Both the position numbers and the translations under genes were made by a program. Shown here piece after piece: positions 51,816 to 60,598 of a stretch of DNA of 64,000 nt. Numbering within the stretch: the stretch's first letter is position 1; every line of letters starts with the position of its first letter. Under the pieces are notes generated by a model. The model saw only the letters and a program-made list of their open reading frames with translations, made no database searches and was not told the DNA's origin. The DNA comes from Bradyrhizobium sp. CCH5-F6 (lineage in GTDB: Bacteria; Pseudomonadota; Alphaproteobacteria; Rhizobiales; Xanthobacteraceae), in contig NZ_LSIC01000047.1 in NCBI RefSeq assembly GCF_001556045.1, positions 62,001-126,000 of the forward strand. The letters are read 5' to 3'.

Positions 51816-52169
51816 ATGAGGCGTATGGCGATCGCAGCTGTGATCCTCCTTGGCACGATTTCGTGCTCCGTGGCGCAAAGCTCAGGCGGCGCGTCTGGGG
51901 GCTCGTCATCTGCGGGCGGCGCGGGCGCAGCCGGTTCGGGCGGCGCGGGTGGCTCGACGCTCTCGAACGGGACCACGCTTAGCGGGACCGGCGGTTCGCC
52001 AGGCCCCAATACGTCCAATGCGAAAAGCCGGGGAACGACCGGCGAGAGACTGGGCGCAACCGCTCCGGGTCAGGACGGCGGTGGATCTCGACCGACTTAC
52101 AACACCCCAGCTGCAAATGCGGCGATCCAGCAGCTTGGAAATACCAACACGGGCATTCTCAGGAAGTGA
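51816..52169 (+). CDS. secreted Gly/Ser-rich low-complexity protein
   Basis: This 117-residue protein starts at 51816 after GGAGGACGGGT. A signal peptide (MRRMAIAAVILLGTISCSVA) is followed by a long tract of Gly, Ser and Ala (SSGGASGGSSSAGGAGAAGS). A short C-terminal part (NAAIQQLGNTNTGILRK) is less repetitive. The Cys near the cleavage site (ISCSVA) could be a lipobox-like site. No function is known to me. It is convergent with the dihaem cytochrome gene. Confidence 0.65.
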   Translation: MRRMAIAAVILLGTISCSVAQSSGGASGGSSSAGGAGAAGSGGAGGSTLSNGTTLSGTGGSPGPNTSNAKSRGTTGERLGATAPGQDGGGSRPTYNTPAANAAIQQLGNTNTGILRK

Positions 52170-52235
52170 CGACCAGCCATCCGCGGTGCGCACGATCCTT
52201 GGAGGCCGAAGTCGCGCGTATTCGCCTTCGCCAGC

Positions 52236-52853
52236 TCACGGCGCCGGACAGGCCGCGCCGGTCTTCACCCAGGCCTCGACCAGCGCGCCGGCCTGATCCT
52301 GCGTGCCCGGCACGGGTGCGCGGCCGAAGCCCGGCTTCCAGGCCCAGCCGACCAGGGTGTCCTTGCCGATGTGGTCGATCAGCTCTTCGACCTTGCGCCC
52401 GCCGTTGCGCTTGGGATCCCTGATCTGCTGACAGATATCCGCGATGCTCTTGCCTTCCCAGGCCATTTCGCGCGGGGCGAGGTGCCATTCGGGATGGCCG
52501 GGAATGCGGCCCGGTTCGAAATTGGCGTTCTGGTGGCAGGTGTGGCAGCGCATCGCCTCGAGGCCGTGGCCGTCGGGGCCGCGCGTCACCGGCGGCTGAT
52601 GCAGACGGGGATTGTCGCCCTGGCGTGGGCTGTCGCCCGCCGGATGGCAATTGGTGCAGCGCGGATGGGTCAGGACTTTTCCGAGCTCGGTGAAGATCGC
52701 CGCCGAGCGTTTCTCGGTGTCGACGATGCCGGCAAAGCTCTCGGGCGAGGCCAGCGCGTGGCTCGCCGCGTCCGATGCGGCATAGCCGGCACCAAGGCTG
52801 CCCGCGAGCGCCGCGATCACGACCATCGTCTTGAACCGCGCATCTGACATCAT
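52236..52853 (-). CDS. dihaem cytochrome c of a molybdenum hydroxylase
   Basis: This 205-residue exported protein has a signal peptide ([20 protein letters not shown]). Two c-type haem sites are visible, CTNCH (66-70) and CHTCH (103-107). It lies 7 bases after the [2Fe-2S] subunit gene on the same strand. In this arrangement, cytochrome c accepts electrons from the molybdenum-containing dehydrogenase in the periplasm, in place of a flavin subunit, and passes them to the respiratory chain. Confidence 0.9.
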   Translation of the reverse strand: MMSDARFKTMVVIAALAGSLGAGYAASDAASHALASPESFAGIVDTEKRSAAIFTELGKVLTHPRCTNCHPAGDSPRQGDNPRLHQPPVTRGPDGHGLEAMRCHTCHQNANFEPGRIPGHPEWHLAPREMAWEGKSIADICQQIRDPKRNGGRKVEELIDHIGKDTLVGWAWKPGFGRAPVPGTQDQAGALVEAWVKTGAACPAP

Positions 52854-52860
52854 TGGCGGC

Positions 52861-53385
52861 TCATTTGGTCGCGACGAGGTAGCGATTCGAATCGGCGAGG
52901 ATCACGTCGCGCACCGCCTCGTGGTATTTGATGTAGCCGGTGCAGCGGCAGAGATGACCGTCGAGCGCATCCGCGATCGTCTGCTCCAGCGCCTCGCGCG
53001 GCACCGGCTTGCGCGCCAGGCGCTCCAGCAGCACCTGGCCTTCGCCAAGAAAGCCGGCAGTGCAATAGCCGCACTGGAAGGCGAAATGGTCGATGAAGGC
53101 CCTTTGCAGGGCTGAGAGCTGGCCGTCCTTGGCATGGCCTTCGACGGTGCGGATCGACTTGCCGTCGAAATTCACGGCGGGCGCGATGCAGGTCGGGCTG
53201 GTGTAGCTGGTGCCGTCGGGCGCATCGACGATGATGGCGCAGCTCAGGCATTGCGCGGCGCCGCAGCCGAACTTGGTCCCGGTCATGCCCAGCACTTCGC
53301 GCAGGAAATCGTTCATCGAGAGATCGTCGCGGACCTCCATCGGACCGTGCTTCTGACCGTTGATGGTGAGGCTGAGGGTCGTCAC
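52861..53385 (-). CDS. [2Fe-2S] small subunit of aldehyde/isoquinoline oxidoreductase type
   Basis: This 174-residue protein has a plant-ferredoxin-like N-terminal cluster (CGAAQCLSC at 41-49, C66) and an all-helical C-terminal cluster domain (C105, C108, C146, C148: QCGYC and CRC). This is the IorA/CoxS small-subunit pattern. Its start overlaps the end of the large-subunit gene by 4 bases. It carries no signal and is probably exported with the Tat-targeted large subunit. It passes electrons from molybdenum to the cytochrome. Confidence 0.92.
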   Translation of the reverse strand: MTTLSLTINGQKHGPMEVRDDLSMNDFLREVLGMTGTKFGCGAAQCLSCAIIVDAPDGTSYTSPTCIAPAVNFDGKSIRTVEGHAKDGQLSALQRAFIDHFAFQCGYCTAGFLGEGQVLLERLARKPVPREALEQTIADALDGHLCRCTGYIKYHEAVRDVILADSNRYLVATK

Positions 53386-56153
53386 GCGAGCACTCCCTTC
53401 AGGAGGTTCGAGGTGACCGGCAGCGCGCGGAAGCGGTGACCGGTGGCGTCATGAATGGCGTTGATCAGCGCCGGCACGATCGGGATCATGACGACCTCCG
53501 CCATGCCCTTGGGAGCCTCATCCGCGGTCTGCGGCTTCAGCATCTCGATCTCGAGATCGCGCAGCGGCAGGTCCGAGCCGCGCGCGACCAGGTAGCGGCC
53601 GAGATTCCATTCGCCGTTGCCGGGCCCGCCTTCGAACGGCGGCAGGGTTTCCAGCAGCGCGTAGCCGACGCCCATGGCAAAGCCGCCGTGGGACTGACCC
53701 ATCACCACCTCAGGCACGAGCGCCGTGCCGCATTCGAACACGCTGTAGGCCTTGGCGATGCGCAAGTTCCCGCTGGCCCGCTCGATCTCGACGCGAACGA
53801 GCGTGCCGCACATCGAGGTATAGGCGGTGCCGATGCGGTTGTTGTCGGTCGGCGGAAACTTGACGCTGGTGCGGCCGATCCGCTCGAACCTGCCGTTGCC
53901 GCGGCGGATCGCCAGCGCGTCGATCTCGGCGCGGTACTGCTCGCCGAACAGGGGGAAGCGGGCGCGCGACCAGGCCCAGCGGGAGAAGCTGTGCGCCACC
54001 GCGCCGGTGACGAAGCCGCGCGCATGGGCGGTGGCCGCGAGCACGGGCAGGGCCAGCGGGGCGAGGCCGGGCATGGTGAGCTGGCCGTTCTGCCAGCGCG
54101 CGCTCGTCCATTGTCTGGCGCGCGGATCGCTCTTCGGGATGCGCCACAGCTCGAGCGCCGCGGGCCACAGGCCGAAGCGGAAGATGACGCGGGCCGCTTC
54201 CGCCGAGGAATGCGTGCCGACATGCGCGCCGATCGAGGCCGAAGTCGCCGAGCTGATCGTGGGCACCCAGCGCGGATTGCGCTCGGCAGCGTCCTGGGTC
54301 TTCTGGTCCATCGTGTAGGGATCGCCCGAGGTGACGAGGCCGAGGACGTCGTAGCTGTCGACGCGGGCGACCGAGACCTCGTCGGCGATGGCGCCGAGAT
54401 GGCCGGCAACGCGGTTTGCCAGCGCCGTGCCGATGCCGTTGCCCATCTCGACATGGTCGCAGAAGATCGCGATCCTGCCGTCAGGGGAGAGCTCGACGCG
54501 GCCGAGCGAGCAGTCCGCACCGGAGCCGTAATCCTTGGTCACGCAGGCAACCCCCGTGCCGATCAGCCGGTCGGAAGACGCCTGCTTGAACTGCGCGCGC
54601 TGCTGCCAGATCGGATGCCGTTCCAGCTTGTCCAGGATCTCGGGCGTGCGCACCGAGACGATGTAGGGATTGCCGGTCATGGTCCGGCCGTTCTGCTTGA
54701 GTGCGTTGCGGCGGCGGAACTCGATCGGATCGAGCTTGAGCTCGCTGGCCGCCTCGTCGATCAGCACCTCGAGCGCGGTCATCGCCTGCAGCGTGCCGTA
54801 GCCGCGCATCGAGCCTGCGGTCACGCCGCGCGAATGCATCGCCACCGTGGTGACGTCGACCTTGGGGATGTCGTAGATGCCGATCGCGCCGGTCGCGGCC
54901 ACCACGGCGACATTGGCGGAGAAATTAGCGAGCCCGCCACCGTCGAGCACGTGATCGGCGGCGAAGGCCTTGATCAAGCCGGTGTTGCGATCGATGCCGA
55001 TGCGCGAGCGCATCTTGATCGGGTGACGCTTGATGCCGCCCTGGAACTGCTGGTAGCGGTCGTGCGCCAGCCGCACCGGCTTGCCGGGGAAACAGATCGC
55101 GGCCAGCGCGACATAGAGGATGAAGGGGGTGTGGTCACGCCCGCCAAAACCGCCGCCGACATGGGCGAATTGCGCGTTGATGTGCGAGGGCTTGTAGGGG
55201 GCGCGCGCCTTGGCGAGCAGATGTGCGAGCGACTCCGCGGCCTCGTAAGGCGATTGCACGCCGAGCACCAGCTCGAGATTGCCGCCTTTGCCGCTGTACC
55301 AGGCGAGCCCGCATTCCGGCTCCAGGAACATCGGATCGACCGACTGCGTCTCGAACTCGCGGTCCAGCACCAGGAGCGAAGCATCCTCCGCCGCGAGCTC
55401 GGAGCGGATCTGTTCGCCATATCTGGCGGCCTTGGCGTAATCGGGCGGCATCTCCTTCGCAAGCGGCGACCACACCGGCAGCGCGGCGCTCTGCACCTTC
55501 TTGGGCGAGACCCAGCCGGCCTGGATCGGCGAATAGACATCGGGCTTCTCGGGCGATGAGCCGGCCACGCGCGTGAAGCGATAGGCGCCGTAGTCGGGCG
55601 CAATCACCGGGCCAGTCTCCTCGCCGAATTTCACGAAGGTGCCGTCGCGCAGGGCGAGGCGTGCCCGGTCGAAGGCGTCGAATGTCTCGAAGATCAGCAG
55701 CGCCACCGGCTGCCCCAGATAGAGCGGCGTCTTGCCGAGCGGGCAGAACAGGTCGCCGGCGTAGAACGCCGGAACCTGCGTGCCGATGCGGTCGAGATCG
55801 GCGGCGGTGACGACGACGGAAGGTTTTAGCGCACCCTCGAGCCGGGTGAGGTCGAGACCGGTATAGACATGCGTGGCGTCATTGGCGCGGATCAGGATCG
55901 CATGCGAGGTGGTCTGCGGCCAGCCGGGGAGATCGTTGGCGCGGAAGTCGGAGGCGTAGAGCTTTGCACCGGTGACCTTTGCGACACCGTCGACACGGCC
56001 GGCGCCTTTGGCCGCGGGGTTGAACTGCCCTCGTCCGGGAAGCGTCTCGTGCGCCGCGAAGGGAACGCTTGCCGCCGAAGCGAGGTGCGACAGGCTGACC
56101 GAAATGCCTCCCGCCGACAACCACTTCACGAACGCGCGTCGCGAAGGCCGCAT
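53382..56153 (-). CDS. xanthine dehydrogenase family molybdopterin-binding subunit (IorB-like), Tat-exported
   Basis: This 923-residue large subunit starts at 56153 (AAGGA 7 bases upstream) with a Tat signal, RPSRRAFVKWLSAGGISVSL. The fold is the aldehyde oxidoreductase/xanthine dehydrogenase molybdopterin domain, with blocks such as GGGFGGRDHTPFILYVALAA, AGSMRGYGTLQAMTALEVLI and the C-terminal AEVVMIPIVPALINAIHDAT (Glu in the active site). It is the IorB/periplasmic aldehyde oxidase class that uses cytochrome c. Substrate: an aldehyde or N-heterocycle, undetermined. Confidence 0.93.
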   Translation of the reverse strand: MRPSRRAFVKWLSAGGISVSLSHLASAASVPFAAHETLPGRGQFNPAAKGAGRVDGVAKVTGAKLYASDFRANDLPGWPQTTSHAILIRANDATHVYTGLDLTRLEGALKPSVVVTAADLDRIGTQVPAFYAGDLFCPLGKTPLYLGQPVALLIFETFDAFDRARLALRDGTFVKFGEETGPVIAPDYGAYRFTRVAGSSPEKPDVYSPIQAGWVSPKKVQSAALPVWSPLAKEMPPDYAKAARYGEQIRSELAAEDASLLVLDREFETQSVDPMFLEPECGLAWYSGKGGNLELVLGVQSPYEAAESLAHLLAKARAPYKPSHINAQFAHVGGGFGGRDHTPFILYVALAAICFPGKPVRLAHDRYQQFQGGIKRHPIKMRSRIGIDRNTGLIKAFAADHVLDGGGLANFSANVAVVAATGAIGIYDIPKVDVTTVAMHSRGVTAGSMRGYGTLQAMTALEVLIDEAASELKLDPIEFRRRNALKQNGRTMTGNPYIVSVRTPEILDKLERHPIWQQRAQFKQASSDRLIGTGVACVTKDYGSGADCSLGRVELSPDGRIAIFCDHVEMGNGIGTALANRVAGHLGAIADEVSVARVDSYDVLGLVTSGDPYTMDQKTQDAAERNPRWVPTISSATSASIGAHVGTHSSAEAARVIFRFGLWPAALELWRIPKSDPRARQWTSARWQNGQLTMPGLAPLALPVLAATAHARGFVTGAVAHSFSRWAWSRARFPLFGEQYRAEIDALAIRRGNGRFERIGRTSVKFPPTDNNRIGTAYTSMCGTLVRVEIERASGNLRIAKAYSVFECGTALVPEVVMGQSHGGFAMGVGYALLETLPPFEGGPGNGEWNLGRYLVARGSDLPLRDLEIEMLKPQTADEAPKGMAEVVMIPIVPALINAIHDATGHRFRALPVTSNLLKGVLA

Positions 56154-56175
56154 GATCTGATCCTTGTGCAAGGTT

Positions 56176-56281
56176 CTAAAGCGCGATGCGATCAGGATGA
56201 AACGTCATCGCGCTTTAGGTCGTTGTTTGAGCATGATCTTTCGGAAAACCGCTGCGCACTTTTCCAGATCATGCTTCAGAG
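56176..56281. repeat. dispersed intergenic repeat with two hairpins
   Basis: Between the molybdoenzyme and multicopper oxidase genes there is a block with the palindrome AAAGCGCGATGCG...CGCGCTTT (56176-56218) and a second hairpin made of AGCATGATCT and AGATCATGCT (56231-56276). The block is reminiscent of repeats widespread in Bradyrhizobium and Rhodopseudomonas genomes. The hairpins also would act as a transcription roadblock between divergent genes. Confidence 0.65.
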
Positions 56282-56497
56282 GCTCACAATGCCGACGGCG
56301 TCGCTGCCGTTGGTACGCGCCGACGCTGGTCCGAAGCTGTCACGATTCGTCATGCACGCATAGAATCGGCAGGCCGTTTACATCCGATGAAGACGCCGCG
56401 TGCCGTGCGTGCGCGGATTGAGAAACCGTTTCCGCTTGCCTTGCAGTCGAATCAAATTGAAAGAACGGATCGCGGCAACGGGGGCGGGAGACCGACA

Positions 56498-58096
56498 ATG
56501 CAGCACGATCCGAACGACGGCGCTTCGGCCAGCTTCGTGACCGGCACGACGACATTGTCGCGGCGCCGGCTGCTTGGCGCAGCGAGCGCGTTGTCGCTGA
56601 TCGCAGGTGGCGCGAAGGCGCAGCATGCGATGCACAAGCATGCGGGCGCCTCGCGCAATGCGGACATGTCGCCGACCATGGGCATGGTGCCGGAGACGCC
56701 GATTCCCGCCATGGATCAGCCGCTGGTCGAGCCCGAGGTGCGGCGGTCGGTGGGCGGCGTGTTGAGCACGACCTTGCGCGTCGGTTACGCCTATCGCCAG
56801 ATCGGTGGGGTCAGGCTCTATGTCCGGTCCTACGAAGGCGGCAGCCCCGGACCGACGCTGCGCATGAAGCCCGGCGAGACGCTGCGGATCAAGATGACCA
56901 ACGATTTGCCGCCGAACCGCGACGCGCTGCCGGCCGACATCAGCCGTCCACACCAGTTCAACAACACCAATTTCCATTTCCACGGGGCCCATGCGAGCCC
57001 GAGCGGCATCGCCGACAACGTGATGCGCTCGATGGCGCCCGGCCACAGCTACAACATCGAGATCACGCTACCGGCCGACCACACGCGCGGCACCTACTGG
57101 TACCATCCGCATCACCACGGCAGCGCCGACATCCAGATGTCGAGCGGAATGGTTGGCGCCATCATCATCGAGGGCGATTTTGCCGACGTGCCCGAGATCA
57201 CGGCCGCGCGCGAGCGCCTGCTGGTGCTGACGCAGGTGGTGTTCGACGCCAACGGCATGGTGGAGAATTTCGAGACGCTGTTTCCGGAGACCGCGACGCG
57301 GTTCCTCGCGATCAACGGCCAGCGGCGGCCGGTGATCGAGATGCGGCCGGGCGAGGTGCAGCGCTGGCGCATTCTCAATGCGGCCTATCAGGACGACATG
57401 CTGCTCGATCTCGAGAAGCACGATCTCCATGCGATCGCCTATGACGGCATCCAGCTCGGCGCGGTGCAGCCGATGAAGCAGCTCCTGATCGCGCCGGGCC
57501 AGCGGGCGGACATCCTGGTCAAGGCGGGCGCTGCCGGCACCTACGCCCTCAACGCGGCGCCCTACGATCAGGGCCATCCGTCGCCCACCGGGCCGCTGGC
57601 GCGGATCGTGGTCTCGGGCGCTCCGATGGACATGAAGCTGCCGCGCAATCTCCCGCCGGCGCCGCTCGCAACCATTAACGACGCGGAGATCACGGGCCGC
57701 CGCAAGCTGGTTCTCTCCGCCACCGCGCCGGAAGCGGATGCCGCGGGGCACTGGCAGGAGTTCGGCTTCTTCATCGATGGCAAGAAGTTCGATCCGTCGC
57801 GGATCGATCACCGGGTCAAGCTCGGCGCGGTCGAGGAATGGACCATCGTCAACACGCACGAGCATGACGACCACGTCTTCCACATCCACACCAATCCGTT
57901 CCAGGTGGTCTCGGTCAACGGCAAGGCGCTGGCGACCCCGGAATGGCGGGATTCGGTGATCGTGGAGCGCAAGGGCGGCGAGGTCGTGTTCCGCTCCCGC
58001 TTCCTCGATTTCACCGGCGTCTTCATGCTCCACTGCCACATGATGAACCATGAGGAGATGGGCATGATGCAGACGGTCGAGGTCTACAAGCCCTAA
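56498..58096 (+). CDS. Tat-exported multicopper oxidase
   Basis: This 532-residue periplasmic protein starts at 56498 (GGGAG upstream). A Tat signal SRRRLLGAASALSLIAGGAK is followed by three cupredoxin domains. The copper ligands are complete: NFHFHGAH (T2/T3), YWYHPHHHG (T3), VFHIHTNPF (T1/T2/T3) and HCHMMNHEEMGMM (T3, T1 Cys-His-Met). The Met/His-rich segment after the signal (HAMHKHAGASRNADMSPTMG) suggests copper binding or cuprous oxidase activity as in CueO. A laccase-like role in copper tolerance or phenol oxidation is likely. Confidence 0.93.
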   Translation: MQHDPNDGASASFVTGTTTLSRRRLLGAASALSLIAGGAKAQHAMHKHAGASRNADMSPTMGMVPETPIPAMDQPLVEPEVRRSVGGVLSTTLRVGYAYRQIGGVRLYVRSYEGGSPGPTLRMKPGETLRIKMTNDLPPNRDALPADISRPHQFNNTNFHFHGAHASPSGIADNVMRSMAPGHSYNIEITLPADHTRGTYWYHPHHHGSADIQMSSGMVGAIIIEGDFADVPEITAARERLLVLTQVVFDANGMVENFETLFPETATRFLAINGQRRPVIEMRPGEVQRWRILNAAYQDDMLLDLEKHDLHAIAYDGIQLGAVQPMKQLLIAPGQRADILVKAGAAGTYALNAAPYDQGHPSPTGPLARIVVSGAPMDMKLPRNLPPAPLATINDAEITGRRKLVLSATAPEADAAGHWQEFGFFIDGKKFDPSRIDHRVKLGAVEEWTIVNTHEHDDHVFHIHTNPFQVVSVNGKALATPEWRDSVIVERKGGEVVFRSRFLDFTGVFMLHCHMMNHEEMGMMQTVEVYKP

Positions 58097-58215
58097 GCCG
58101 CTGGGCGAATTGCGGGAATTTGGCCTCTGCCGAGGCGGAATCCGGGTGCGGCCGGGCTTCCCCTGGAAGCCCGCATGGCCTATGACGCTGCAACGCAAAA
58201 ATTCCCCAAAGACCC

Positions 58216-59838
58216 ATGATCCGCCTCGACAACGTCAGCAAGCAAGCCGGCCACCAGATCCTGTTCATCGAAGCCTCCGCCGCCCTCAACAAGGGCGAGA
58301 AGATCGGGCTCGTCGGCCCGAACGGCGCCGGCAAGACCACCCTGTTCCGGATGATTGCCGGCGAGGAGCTGCCCGACGAGGGGCAGGTGTCCACCGATCG
58401 CGGCATCACCATCGGCTATTTCAACCAGGACGTCGGCGAGATGAGCGGCCGCAGCGCGGTGGCCGAAGTGATGAATGGCGCGGGTCCCGTCAGCGAAGTG
58501 GCGGCCGAACTGCGCGAGCTCGAGGCCGCCATGGCGGACCCCGACAAGGCCGACCAGATGGACGAGATCATCGCCCGCTACGGCGAGGTGCAGCACCGGT
58601 TCGAGGAGCTCGACGGCTATGCGCTCGATGGGCGTGCGCGCGAGGCGCTGTCCGGACTCGGTTTCAGCCAGGAGATGATGGACGGCGACGTCGGCAAGCT
58701 CTCCGGCGGCTGGAAGATGCGCGTGGCGCTGGCGCGCATCCTCCTGATGCGTCCCGACGTGATGCTGCTCGACGAGCCGAGCAACCATCTCGATCTCGAA
58801 AGCCTGATCTGGCTGGAAAAATTCCTGCACGACTACGAAGGCACGCTGCTGATGACCTCGCACGACCGCGAGTTCATCAACCGCGTCATCTCCAAGGTGA
58901 TCGAGATCGATTCCGGATCGCTCACCACCTACACCGGCGATTACGAATTCTACGAGCAGCAGCGCGCGCAGAACGAGAAGCAGCAACAGGCGCAGTTCGA
59001 GCGCCAGCAGGCCATGCTCGCCAAGGAAATCAAATTCATCGAGCGCTTCAAGGCGCGCGCCTCGCATGCCGCGCAGGTGCAGAGCCGGGTGAAAAAGCTC
59101 GACAAGATCGAGCGGGTCGAGCCGCCGCGCCGCCGCCAGAGCGTGGCGTTCGACTTTCCGCCGGCGCCGCGCTCGGGCGAGGACGTCGTCGCGCTCAAGA
59201 ACGTGCACAAGGGCTACGGCAGCAAGCGCATCTATGATGGCCTCGACTTCATGATCCGACGCCGCGAGCGCTGGTGCGTGATGGGCGTCAACGGCGCCGG
59301 CAAGTCGACGCTGCTCAAGCTGATCGCCGGCGCGAGCGAGCCGGACCAGGGCACGGTGGCGCTCGGGGGTAGTGTCAAGATGGGCTATTTCGCCCAGCAC
59401 GCGATGGACCTGCTCGACGGCGAGCGCACCGTGTTCCAATCGCTCGAAGATCAGTTTCCGACCGCGGGGCAGGGCTCCTTGCGCGCGCTCGCCGGCTGCT
59501 TCGGCTTCTCCGGCGACGACGTCGAGAAGCGCTGCCGCGTTCTATCGGGCGGCGAGAAGGCGCGCCTCGTGATGGCCAAGATGCTGTTCGATCCGCCGAA
59601 CTTCCTGGTGCTGGACGAGCCGACCAACCATCTCGACCTCGCCACCAAGGAGATGCTGATCAATGCGCTGTCGGATTTCGACGGCACCATGCTGTTCGTC
59701 TCGCACGACCGGCATTTCCTCAGCGTGCTCTCCAACCGCGTGCTGGAGCTGACGCCGGACGGCATCCATCAATATGGCGGCGGCTACACGGAGTATGTCG
59801 CGAAGACCGGGCAGGAAGCGCCGGGGTTGCGGAGCTAG
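58216..59838 (+). CDS. ABC-F family ATP-binding protein
   Basis: This 540-residue protein has two ABC ATPase domains and no membrane segment. Walker A is GPNGAGKTT (domain 1) and GVNGAGKST (domain 2), signatures are LSGGWKMR and LSGGEKAR, and Walker B is VMLLDEPSNHLDLE and FLVLDEPTNHLDLA. A charged linker of about 80 residues (QQRAQNEKQQQAQFERQQAM) joins them. ABC-F proteins act on the ribosome (for example EttA, Uup). The role here is in translation quality control or ribosome release, not transport. Confidence 0.94.
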   Translation: MIRLDNVSKQAGHQILFIEASAALNKGEKIGLVGPNGAGKTTLFRMIAGEELPDEGQVSTDRGITIGYFNQDVGEMSGRSAVAEVMNGAGPVSEVAAELRELEAAMADPDKADQMDEIIARYGEVQHRFEELDGYALDGRAREALSGLGFSQEMMDGDVGKLSGGWKMRVALARILLMRPDVMLLDEPSNHLDLESLIWLEKFLHDYEGTLLMTSHDREFINRVISKVIEIDSGSLTTYTGDYEFYEQQRAQNEKQQQAQFERQQAMLAKEIKFIERFKARASHAAQVQSRVKKLDKIERVEPPRRRQSVAFDFPPAPRSGEDVVALKNVHKGYGSKRIYDGLDFMIRRRERWCVMGVNGAGKSTLLKLIAGASEPDQGTVALGGSVKMGYFAQHAMDLLDGERTVFQSLEDQFPTAGQGSLRALAGCFGFSGDDVEKRCRVLSGGEKARLVMAKMLFDPPNFLVLDEPTNHLDLATKEMLINALSDFDGTMLFVSHDRHFLSVLSNRVLELTPDGIHQYGGGYTEYVAKTGQEAPGLRS

Positions 59839-59845
59839 CGGTGGC

Positions 59846-59880
59846 GTAGCCCGGATGGAGCGATAGCGTAATCCGGGGTT
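59846..59880. repeat. REP hairpin left of the RAYT gene
   Basis: GTAGCCCGGATGGAGCGATA...CCGGGG forms an imperfect hairpin. It matches, in inverted orientation, the sequence at 60477-60509 across the RAYT gene. This is the expected layout of REP sequences around a REP-associated transposase. Confidence 0.75.
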
Positions 59881-59933
59881 CATGCCACTCGGGCAGTCGT
59901 GCGATGCGGACGGCCTGATCGCGCAACCGGGGA

Positions 59934-60467
59934 TCAGTCCCCGCGCTCACCGAAATTGCCGGTCGTCTTTCCTGCGCCGCCCCAATCGGCAGGCAGCAAG
60001 CCGGCGCGAATGTAGCGGTGGAGTGAGGAATACGACCAATCCACCGGTGCCGCGACGAGGCCGTGCTTGACTGGATTGAAGTGGATATAGTCGGCGCAGC
60101 GTTCGAAATCCGCGTCATCGCGGATGGTGTGCTCCCAGTACCGCCTCTGCCACAGCAAGAAATCACCGCGTCGATTGCGTGGTATAGGTGTGCCCGAGGC
60201 GACCAGCCGATGGGTAAAACTGCTCTTGATCCGTTTCCAGCGAGCCGGAAAATCGGCGTCACCGTCCGGCAACGTCATGATGATGTGCAGGTGATCAGGC
60301 AGGATCACGATCGCGTCGATCGTGAAGGGACGTTCGTTGCGGGCGACGCGAAATGCCGCACGCAGATGGTCGACATGATCAATCAGCGCGGATGACCGTC
60401 GATCATCGAGTGTCGCAGTGAAGAAGAACGCTCCGCCAGGAACAAGATTGCGACGATAGCGAACCAT
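59934..60467 (-). CDS. REP-associated tyrosine transposase (RAYT, TnpA_REP type)
   Basis: This 177-residue Y1-type HUH-nuclease-like protein starts at 60467 (MVRYRRNLVPGGAFFFTATL). The HUH-like motif is in VILPDHLHIIMTLPDGDADF, the conserved KSSFTHRL helix follows, and the catalytic Tyr lies in CADYIHFNPVKHGLV. Such proteins nick REP hairpins and spread them. REP hairpins flank the gene on both sides. A longer frame to 60500 would include the right REP, so the shorter start is preferred. Domesticated by the host rather than self-mobile is usual. Confidence 0.92.
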   Translation of the reverse strand: MVRYRRNLVPGGAFFFTATLDDRRSSALIDHVDHLRAAFRVARNERPFTIDAIVILPDHLHIIMTLPDGDADFPARWKRIKSSFTHRLVASGTPIPRNRRGDFLLWQRRYWEHTIRDDADFERCADYIHFNPVKHGLVAAPVDWSYSSLHRYIRAGLLPADWGGAGKTTGNFGERGD

Positions 60468-60476
60468 GCGAGAGTT

Positions 60477-60509
60477 TTCCCGGATTGCGCTTCGCTTCAT
60501 CCGGGCTAC
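60477..60509. repeat. REP hairpin right of the RAYT gene
   Basis: CCCGGATTGCGCTTCGCTTC...ATCCGGGCTAC is a near-perfect palindrome with stem CCCGGAT / ATCCGGG and inner GCGCTTCGCTTC. It is the inverted partner of 59846-59880. The RAYT start lies just inside it. Confidence 0.78.
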
Positions 60510-60598
60510 GAAAAAATCGCGACAATTGCAAGAAAGTCGCTCGCTTGAAGATGTTCGGCGCCCCAGCTACGCTCCCTCAAAAAGGGAGCGAAACGGCG

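Noticed and set aside
53436..55559. 707-codon plus-strand frame opposite the molybdoenzyme gene
   Set aside because: It is antisense to a certain gene with Tat signal and molybdopterin motifs. The translation is low-complexity Arg/Asp/Ala/Gly.
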